Below, piece after piece: positions 5,504-10,832 of a DNA stretch of 10,832 bases; the first letter of the stretch is position 1; each line of letters begins with the position of its first letter. The notes under the pieces are model-generated. The model saw nothing but the letters and a program-made list of their open reading frames with translations. It made no database searches and had not been told where the DNA came from. A program made the translations under genes and the position numbers. The DNA comes from CAZYMF01 sp964648215 (GTDB lineage Bacteria; Desulfobacterota; Binatia; HRBIN30; JACQVA1), in the NCBI GenBank assembly GCA_964648215.1, contig CAZYMF010000166.1, positions 1 to 10,832 of the forward strand, read 5' to 3'.

Positions 5504-8392
5504 GTGACGCGGATGCGACGAGGCCGGCGTGGACTCCTGCTCGCCGGCGTGGTGGTCGTGTTGGGCGGCTGGTGGGTCGTGCAACGGTTGCGCCCGTCGA
5601 TCCGCGCCGTCCCGGTGGTCGTACGCGGCGGCACGGTCACCGTGCTCGGGGCCGGCTTCGGCGCCACCCAGGGCGGCAGCGAGCTCCTCTACGAAGCGAA
5701 CGGGAGTACGCGCGCCAAAGTGGTGCAGTGGTTTGACAACAAGATCGTGGCCGAGATCCCCGCAGCAGCGAGCGGCGGGCGGTTGCGAGTCGTGAAGCGC
5801 TTCTCCTTCGCCCGCCTGCGGTCGGAGGCCGTCCCCCTCGTCGTCCAAGCGGCGGGGCTGCCGTCGCAACCGTACGGGTATCAAGTGCCGGTGCAGCAGG
5901 ACTCGCCGTGGCCGTTGTTCCGTCGCGACCAGCGCAACACCGGCCGCAGCCCGCTGCCGGCGAGCTACCGCGGCGACCGGCCGTGGTCGTTCACCACGGG
6001 GAAGGGGATCTTCTCGACCCCCATCATCGATGCCGCAGGCGTGATCTACGTCGGCTCCGCCGATCACTACTTCTACGCCGTCGCTGCGGGCGGCACGCAG
6101 AGGTGGCGCTTTCGCACCGGCGAGATCATCGACTCCGCCGGCGCCCTGCCGCGGGTCGAAGCAGGCGCGCCGGCGACGGTGATCTTTCCGTCCGGCGACG
6201 GCCACCTCTACCGCCTGCGCACCGACGGCGCCGCGTCCAACGCCGCCGACCGTCTATTGTGGTCCTTCGATGCCAGGGTGTCGCCGCGCCACGACAGCTT
6301 CAACAACTGGTTCGAAGGCAACGTCGCCATCGGCTACGACGGCACGCTCTACGCCGGCAACACCAACTTCAACTACTACGCCATCTCGCCGGACGGAAAG
6401 TTGCGGTGGACCTATCCCACCGGCGCCAACGCCTGGTCGCTGGCGGCGCTCGGTGACGACGGCACGATCTACTGGGGCTCCGACGACACGCTGGTCCGCG
6501 CCGTCCATCCTGACGGCAAGGAGAAGTGGACGAAGCGGACGTTGGGCTTCATCGCCGCCTCGGCCGCGATCGGCAGCGACGGCACCGTGTACATCGGCTC
6601 GTTCGACAGCTACCTCTACGCCCTCGATCCGGAGACCGGTGCCACGAAGTGGACCTTCAAGACCAACGATCACATCTACGCCTCGGTGGCGCTCGGTGCC
6701 GACGTCGACGGGAACACCGACGCCATCTACGTCGGCTCGGCCGACGGGACGATGTACGCGCTCGACACGAGGGGAAAGCCGCTGTGGCAGTACGACACCG
6801 GCGACCCCATCCGTTCGTCTCCCGCGCTCGGCGCCGCGCCGAGCGGAGAGCAGGGCGGCATCCTCTACTTCGGCAGCGGCAACGGGAAGCTCTACGCCCT
6901 CGACGCGGCGGACGGCACGCGCCGGTGGTCGTTCGATACCACCGCGGCGGATCCCGAGCTGAAGGACCGCAACGACCTCAACGCCTCGCCGGCGCTCGGC
7001 CGTAGCGGGGTCTACATCGGCGGCGAGCAGGGGCAGCTCTGGTACGTTCCCTACGACTACTGTCTGCACGCAGTCGACGAGCGCTGCCAGAGGGAGAAGG
7101 GCGAAGATCTGCCCGCGGACGCGGCGGGTCTGTTCTACGTCACGCCCGGCGGCAGCACCGAGCTCCAGCCTCCGGCAACGATCCCGCGGGCGACGGTCAT
7201 CACGCTGCGGCTGATCGTCCGCAAGCGGGGCGAGACGGTCGCCGCGCGCCTGTGCAACACGCCGCTGCTCTGCGGCAAGGACAGTCTCCGCGTGCGCACC
7301 GAGCCCGAGTTTCCCTTGCGTGCGGTGAAGTCCGCCGACGGCCGTTACCTCCATCTCGTCCCCGACGGCATCCTGGAGCCGGACACGGCCTATCGCATCA
7401 CCGTCAGCGGCGACTACGACACGGGCGGTCTTCACCTCGGCAACCTCACCGTGGGCGGGAGCCGCAGCGGCACGTTCGACGCGAAGCTGACTTTTCGCAC
7501 GGAGAAGTCGGCAAGCCAGAAGCCGCCGCTCGTCGTGGAGAGCGACCGAGTGTCGGCCTTCGAGTGGACGCGGCTGGCGTTGCCGCTGCCGACCATGATG
7601 CCCAGCCTCAACCAGATCGGCTTCGACTACATGGACTGGATCATGGGCGTCGTCGCGGCGAGCACGCCGGACGCGCGCGGCGCCGGACGCTTCGTCGTGT
7701 GGGGCATCGGCGGTCGCCGCGACGAGCGCGGCGTGCTGGTGGCGGACCCGGACACCGAGTTCGTGCTACCGCTGAGCGGCACCTATCGCGGCGCCAGCTT
7801 CGTCCTCGAGAACCGCGGCTTCACCCTGCCGGTGACGGGGATTCCGATCCCCTTCAACCTCTACCAGATCCGCGGCCGGTTCGGCCCCGATCTCACCGTC
7901 GAGCCCGGGGCCACCGTCTACGCCGACACGCAGGTGCTGTCGATCCCGACCTTCGGCAAGTACCTCGTCCTCGCCGGCCTGGCCAACGACGTCTACAAGA
8001 AGCTCGTCGTCACCGGAACCTACGTCACACGGCCGTACGGCGACGCGGGTCCGGCCAACAAGCGCCCCGGTGGCGTATCGGTGACCGCCCTCGACTACGA
8101 GGCGCCGACCGGCAGCGTTTCCGGCAAGGTGGTCGCCAAGCTCGGCGTCGCTCCCGGTTCGAGCTATCCGCTAGCGCAGCACCGGCCGGCGATCGTGCTG
8201 ATCGACGACGCAAGGACCGAAGCATTGGGATTGAGCTACCGCGATCGAGTCACCGCCCGGGCGGACGATGCCGGCAATCTGTCGCAGATCACGCTGACCA
8301 TCCCGCCCGGCACCAGGATACCCGCGCACACCGAAGCCGTCGTCCTTCTCGACGTCTTCCCGATCTACCGCCAGCGGCTCGGCCTGCAGTAA
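5504..8392 (+). CDS. Membrane-anchored TIG/PQQ-type beta-propeller protein
   Basis: About 960 residues with a basic N-terminus and one hydrophobic segment (GLLLAGVVVVLGGWWVV), so a signal anchor or uncleaved signal. Next is a TIG/IPT-like domain (about 35-117; GGTVTVLGAGFGATQGG). An eight-repeat PQQ_2-type beta-propeller (about 135-545) follows, with repeats such as IYVGSADGTMYALD and LYFGSGNGKLYALD ending in a Trp-containing strand (RWSF, KWTF). An Ig-like domain (about 555-685, ending in LTFRTE) comes next, and then about 270 residues I cannot assign. No catalytic dehydrogenase motifs were seen, so it is more likely a scaffold, adhesin or carbohydrate-binding envelope protein than a quinoprotein enzyme. 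The start is uncertain: TTG 5498, GTG 5504 and ATG 5513 are all possible. It lies 55 bases after the glycosyltransferase gene on the same strand, so co-expression is plausible. Confidence 0.85.
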   Translation: MTRMRRGRRGLLLAGVVVVLGGWWVVQRLRPSIRAVPVVVRGGTVTVLGAGFGATQGGSELLYEANGSTRAKVVQWFDNKIVAEIPAAASGGRLRVVKRFSFARLRSEAVPLVVQAAGLPSQPYGYQVPVQQDSPWPLFRRDQRNTGRSPLPASYRGDRPWSFTTGKGIFSTPIIDAAGVIYVGSADHYFYAVAAGGTQRWRFRTGEIIDSAGALPRVEAGAPATVIFPSGDGHLYRLRTDGAASNAADRLLWSFDARVSPRHDSFNNWFEGNVAIGYDGTLYAGNTNFNYYAISPDGKLRWTYPTGANAWSLAALGDDGTIYWGSDDTLVRAVHPDGKEKWTKRTLGFIAASAAIGSDGTVYIGSFDSYLYALDPETGATKWTFKTNDHIYASVALGADVDGNTDAIYVGSADGTMYALDTRGKPLWQYDTGDPIRSSPALGAAPSGEQGGILYFGSGNGKLYALDAADGTRRWSFDTTAADPELKDRNDLNASPALGRSGVYIGGEQGQLWYVPYDYCLHAVDERCQREKGEDLPADAAGLFYVTPGGSTELQPPATIPRATVITLRLIVRKRGETVAARLCNTPLLCGKDSLRVRTEPEFPLRAVKSADGRYLHLVPDGILEPDTAYRITVSGDYDTGGLHLGNLTVGGSRSGTFDAKLTFRTEKSASQKPPLVVESDRVSAFEWTRLALPLPTMMPSLNQIGFDYMDWIMGVVAASTPDARGAGRFVVWGIGGRRDERGVLVADPDTEFVLPLSGTYRGASFVLENRGFTLPVTGIPIPFNLYQIRGRFGPDLTVEPGATVYADTQVLSIPTFGKYLVLAGLANDVYKKLVVTGTYVTRPYGDAGPANKRPGGVSVTALDYEAPTGSVSGKVVAKLGVAPGSSYPLAQHRPAIVLIDDARTEALGLSYRDRVTARADDAGNLSQITLTIPPGTRIPAHTEAVVLLDVFPIYRQRLGLQ

Positions 8393-8441
8393 ACGCAACA
8401 ACGAACAACCTGGTCCTTTGAGCCCCACGCTGCGAAGAGGC

Positions 8442-9215
8442 TCACTCGGTCACCATGAACGTGACGTGGTCGAGCCCGGTGTTGCCGTTGGCGGGCTCGT
8501 AGGCGTACACGGTCGCCTCGTAGGTTCCCGGCTTGTCCACCTTCCACGTGCCGGCGAACTGACTGGTGGCGCCGGCGTAGCTCAGCGGCAGCTCACCAAC
8601 GGGTTTGCCGTTGCGCCGGAGCAAGGCCTTGGCCTCGAACCTGCCGGCATCCCAGACGCCGCCCGGCGCGATCGGGCAACCGCACATCATCGTCACGTTC
8701 GCCTCGATCTTCACCGACTGCGGCACCCCCTCGAGCTTCACGTGCGTCGGCGGCGCCTGCACGTCGACGATCAGGCCGGGCATCTCCAGCAACCAGCCGT
8801 CTCCGGCGGCGATGCCCTTGCCCGGTACCACCCACTGCGTCGCCGAGACCCGGTTGGCCGCCTGGCGCTGCGCCAGCGGTCCGCGGGCCGTGACCTCCAG
8901 CAGCCGTGGCTCGTCGAGATCCAGCGTGGCGGTGTATTGCGCCGCGCCCTTGGTCGACAGCACGTCGCCGCGCTTGTGCGCGGCGACCATGAGGCGCTTG
9001 GTGTCGCCGGTGTCGCCGCGGGTCACCCCCTTCGCCAGCAGCTCTCCGGTCTCGGCGTCCCGGATGGTGATCCGCACGCCACCCATGCTGGTGCCGATGA
9101 ACTTGGCGCCCTTGGCGGCGACACGGACCGTGATCGCGGTCGGCACCGCGGCCGCCGGAAGCGCCGTCGCCACGATCAGCACCAGCGTCGCGGCCGTGGT
9201 TCGGATCTTGTTCAT
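8442..9215 (-). CDS. Secreted Ig-like protein with an MMCGCP motif (function unknown)
   Basis: A 257-residue exported protein that I cannot name. Residues 1-23 form a clear signal peptide (MNKIRTT, a hydrophobic core, then ALPAAA before VPTA). Two beta-rich parts follow. Residues 27-115 look like a periplasmic beta domain with ITIRDAETGELLAKG. The C-terminal part (about 165-257) resembles an Ig-like fold, ending DKPGTYEATVYAYEPANGN. Between them, residues 176-182 read MMCGCPI, holding the only two cysteines, each one residue apart and next to two methionines. Such a cluster could bind copper or another soft metal, or be redox-active; this is inference. It is the last gene of the minus-strand series after the oxidase subunit II and tonB, 87 bases downstream of tonB. 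The start at 9215 is set by an AAAGGAG site at the right spacing. Confidence 0.75.
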   Translation of the reverse strand: MNKIRTTAATLVLIVATALPAAAVPTAITVRVAAKGAKFIGTSMGGVRITIRDAETGELLAKGVTRGDTGDTKRLMVAAHKRGDVLSTKGAAQYTATLDLDEPRLLEVTARGPLAQRQAANRVSATQWVVPGKGIAAGDGWLLEMPGLIVDVQAPPTHVKLEGVPQSVKIEANVTMMCGCPIAPGGVWDAGRFEAKALLRRNGKPVGELPLSYAGATSQFAGTWKVDKPGTYEATVYAYEPANGNTGLDHVTFMVTE

Positions 9216-9221
9216 GGTCAT

Positions 9222-9228
9222 CTCCTTT
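9222..9228 (-). promoter_or_regulatory. Shine-Dalgarno AAAGGAG that decides the start at 9215
   Basis: On the minus strand the sequence is AAAGGAG followed directly by ATGACCATG. The first ATG (9221) touches the site and has no spacer; the second (9215) has the ideal 6 bases. This favours initiation at 9215, giving MNKIRTT rather than MTMNKIRTT. Confidence 0.7.
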
Positions 9229-9302
9229 GTGACAGACTGCGGGAAGCAACGCGGACCGAGTCGGCATATCGAAGAAGACGGAGCCGACCACCTCGCCTTT
9301 GG

Positions 9303-10159
9303 CTAGCGCAGTTGGAAACGGATCGGCACCCGCAGGACGACGCGGACCGGCTCGCCGTCGTGATCGCNNNNNNNNNNNNNNNNNNNNNNNNNNNNNNNNN
9401 NNNNNNNNNNNNNNNNNNNNNNNNNNNNNNNNNNNNNNNNNNNNNNNNNNNNNNNNNNNNNNNNNNNTGGAAACGGATCGGCACCCGCAGGACGACGCGG
9501 ACCGGCTCGCCGTCGTGATCGCGGGCCGGGCGGAAGCGCCAGCGGCGGAAGGCGCTGAGCGCGGCGTCGTCGAGGGCGGGGACGGACTGGAGTACTTTGA
9601 GACCGTCCTGCTCGACGTGGCCCTGGCGATCGACGATGGCCTCGAGGACGACGAGGCCCTCGATGCCACGCGCCCGGGCCAGCGGCGGATAGTTCGGCAA
9701 CGGGCGCGAGATCACCACCGGCGGCGTCGCCACCTGGTCGGCCTGCCAGAGCTGGTCGCCGTGGCCGCCGACGATGCCTCCCACCTTTCCTCCCGCAATC
9801 CCGCCGGGAACTCCGCCCTTGACGCCCTCGGGCTCGCCCACCTGCTTCGCCACGCTCGCGTTCGGCGGCGCCGTCAACGGCGTCACGGCGGGCTTCGTCT
9901 TGCTCCGGTGCACCGGGTGCGTCTTGCGCACGACCTGCAGCCGTTCCGCTCTGTGAGCGACCTTCTTCGCCCGATATCGAGGCTCGGCCTTGGCGACCTC
10001 GACCGGTGCGGCAACGGCGACGGCCGCGCCCGCAGGCGGGGGCGGCGGCGCGGGATTGATCAGGGTGACGCGGATGGGCGCGCCGAGCGCGGGCAGGCGT
10101 AGCGATATCGTCGCCGACCAAGCCAGCACGAGGCCGTGGACGATCAGCGAAGCGAGCAA
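9303..10159 (-). CDS. tonB: TonB-family energy transducer, interrupted by a false assembly gap
   Basis: TonB links the inner-membrane proton motive force (via ExbB-ExbD) to outer-membrane receptors. Visible in order: a membrane helix (LLASLIVHGLVLAWSA); a proline-rich periplasmic stretch (PAPPPPPAG, then basic residues); a glycine-rich linker (GVKGGVPGGIAGG); and the C-terminal domain with NYPPLARARGIEG, VDRQGHV and ALSAFRRWRFRPA, ending VPIRFQLR. As given, 100 N and a 55-base repeat break the frame; removing those 155 bases restores it to the TAG at 9303, with about 233 residues from TTG 10159. The start is unresolved. The frame is open back to an ATG at 10519 inside the oxidase gene, with only TTG 10159 and GTG 10129 between. 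It runs in frame through a receptor-like remnant. No exbB or exbD is in the window. Confidence 0.85.
9313..9367. repeat. 55-base contig-end overlap, left copy
   Basis: These 55 bases are identical to 9468-9522 and end exactly at the N run. They encode the C-terminal end of the TonB domain. Two identical copies touching both sides of a gap are the mark of two contigs overlapping by one assembly k-mer that the scaffolder did not merge, not of a biological repeat. Confidence 0.9.
9368..9467. other. Assembly gap of exactly 100 N
   Basis: A run of 100 N, a standard placeholder length for a gap of unknown size. It sits inside tonB, and its flanks are identical over 55 bases, so the true gap length is most likely negative: the contigs overlap and nothing is missing. 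Confidence 0.98.
9468..9522. repeat. 55-base contig-end overlap, right copy
   Basis: Starts at the first base after the N run and matches 9313-9367 base for base. It then continues into the rest of tonB. Merging the two copies gives one continuous tonB reading frame. Confidence 0.9.
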
Positions 10160-10249
10160 GGCGGCACAGACGGGTCCCGCGCCGGCCAGGCGGCCGTATC
10201 CTGCCGCGAGCGTGAACCCCGCCAGCGCCGGCGGCGGGGTTGCGTCGAC

Positions 10250-10375
10250 GTTTGGCAGAGCCAGGGACGCTTCGACGTCGTGCCAGCGATATTTCCCGAT
10301 GAGGTCGAGCAGGGTATAGCCTCGCGCGGTCGGACTACGATCGTCGATTGCCGCTCCGAGGTCAAGAAACAGACT
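10250..10375 (-). pseudogene. TonB-dependent receptor C-terminal remnant, in frame with tonB
   Basis: About 42 residues read from the end of the oxidase gene towards tonB: FLDLGAAIDD, then SPTARGYTLLDLIGKYRW, then HDVEASLALPN. This is the pattern of the last beta-strands of TonB-dependent outer-membrane receptors, where a line such as TA.GYTL.DL...YRW.N.E is followed by an N-L-x-x-x-x-W segment. That last segment, the receptor's closing strand and the whole barrel and plug are missing here. The reading frame has no stop before the TonB membrane helix, so the remnant is joined to tonB. It overlaps the 3' end of the oxidase subunit II gene by about 14 bases. It is probably debris of a receptor gene once next to tonB; a functional in-frame extension of TonB cannot be excluded. 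The assignment rests on pattern memory only. Confidence 0.55.
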
Positions 10376-10832
10376 GCGCGCAGGGCGGCGCGACGTCCCG
10401 GTGCGGCGGCGGCTCCGCTGGTCGCCCGCGCCGCCCTGCGACCCACTTCCGAAAGTCCTTCTCGGCGCTGGCGAACACGCGGAAGCGCATGCAGACGTTG
10501 CCGCATCCGCACGTGGCATCGCAGGTCCCGTACGACTCGCCGGGAGCTCTCATCCTGAGATCCAGCACCCGCGGCTGGCCCGGCGCCACGGGCACCGCTT
10601 TGGCCATCCCCGGCATCCAGAACGTGTGCAGCACGTCCGCCGAGGTGAGCTCGAAGCGCACGATGCTGTTGCTGGGGACGTGCAGCTCGTCGCTCGTCTC
10701 GATTCCGAGCGCCGGGTAGTCGAACTCCCACCACCACTGATGGGCAATGGCGCGAACCGTCAGCGCGGGCTTGGCGTGGCCGAAGACGGGGCCGCGCGCG
10801 CCGAGGATGAGTCCGGCGCAAATGCAGGTGAT
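10362..10832 (-). CDS. coxB: Heme-copper oxidase subunit II, C-terminal part, with altered CuA site
   Basis: The last 156 residues of a cytochrome c oxidase subunit II-type protein; the N-terminal membrane part lies beyond the right edge. The cupredoxin domain is clear: AHQWWWEFDYP (residues 30-40), then ELHVPSNS, then LTSADVLHTFWMPGM (62-76). The CuA loop follows at 104-115. H69 fits the first CuA histidine, and C104, C108 and M115 fit the two cysteines and the methionine. The second histidine (position 112) is Asn, the Glu between the cysteines is Ala (A106), and extra cysteines stand at 110 and 114 (TCDATCGCGNVCMRF). The domain ends with EKDFRKW, then a Pro/Arg-rich tail of 25 residues to TGA at 10362. 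It could be a true oxidase subunit with a remodelled metal centre or a subunit of a related NO reductase-type enzyme; subunit I is not in the window. Confidence 0.88.
   Translation of the reverse strand: MTCICAGLILGARGPVFGHAKPALTVRAIAHQWWWEFDYPALGIETSDELHVPSNSIVRFELTSADVLHTFWMPGMAKAVPVAPGQPRVLDLRMRAPGESYGTCDATCGCGNVCMRFRVFASAEKDFRKWVAGRRGRPAEPPPHRDVAPPCAQSVS

Noticed and set aside
3154..5667. A minus-strand open frame of over 800 codons opposite trkH and the glycosyltransferase gene
   Set aside because: Composition is rich in Arg, Gln, His and Asp with no domain pattern, as expected for the reverse of GC-rich coding DNA; both genes on the plus strand are firmly recognised.
6254..7435. A minus-strand open frame of nearly 400 codons opposite the propeller gene
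   Set aside because: It is the mirror of the propeller repeats, Val/Arg-rich and without a recognisable motif; the plus strand has clear repeat structure.
8420..8443. GAGCC...GGCTC hairpin between the convergent genes as a bidirectional terminator
   Set aside because: The stem is only 5 bp with a 14-base loop and no T-run follows on either strand.
9313..9522. 55-base direct repeat as a biological duplication or attachment site
   Set aside because: Both copies touch the N run exactly and merging them restores the tonB frame, so a contig-end overlap explains it.
1..10832. tRNA, rRNA, CRISPR arrays or insertion sequences
   Set aside because: None seen: no regularly spaced repeats, no transposase-like protein, no cloverleaf-like sequence, and almost all the DNA is explained by the listed genes.

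Overview
The window is GC-rich bacterial DNA whose genes lie close together on both strands. A TonB protein, a Trk potassium uptake pair and a heme-copper oxidase subunit II point to a Gram-negative, respiring bacterium. Nothing fixes the taxon. The feel is of an uncultivated deltaproteobacterial, Binatota or Acidobacteria-like lineage, but that is only inference. A 100-N gap bounded by an exact 55-base overlap shows that this is a short-read, probably metagenomic, assembly.

Layout. (1) 1-819, minus strand: thpR (RNA 2',3'-cyclic phosphodiesterase) overlaps the start of recA by 14 bases. recA runs off the left edge just before its Walker A motif is complete. (2) 820-1000: divergent intergenic region with a candidate sigma70-type promoter whose -35 lies in the loop of an 8-bp dyad, and one copy of a 20-bp repeat. 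(3) 1001-3786, plus strand: trkA and trkH, stop and start overlapping in TGATG, which encode a complete Trk potassium channel and its NAD-binding regulator. (4) 3787-3930: intergenic, with a second copy of the repeat and a small GC hairpin. (5) 3931-8392, plus strand: a GT39/ArnT-like membrane glycosyltransferase, then a large anchored protein with a TIG-like domain, an eight-repeat PQQ-type beta-propeller and an unrecognised C-terminal part.

(6) 8442-10832, minus strand, read from right to left: the C-terminal part of a heme-copper oxidase subunit II; a TonB-dependent receptor remnant running in frame into a TonB protein; and a secreted Ig-like protein with a Met-Met-Cys-Gly-Cys-Pro motif. 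This is the most unusual part of the window. The CuA motif of the subunit II has Asn in place of its second His and carries two extra Cys. The secreted protein downstream has its own Cys-Gly-Cys. The receptor remnant fused to tonB has no good start codon. The N gap inside tonB is an assembly artefact: removing 155 bases (the gap plus one repeat copy) restores an open tonB frame.

How the genes relate: thpR-recA and trkAH are conserved housekeeping pairs. The glycosyltransferase and propeller protein probably belong to the cell envelope. The right-hand cluster may join respiratory-type electron transfer or metal handling with TonB-dependent transport. That link is inferred from gene order and motifs only.
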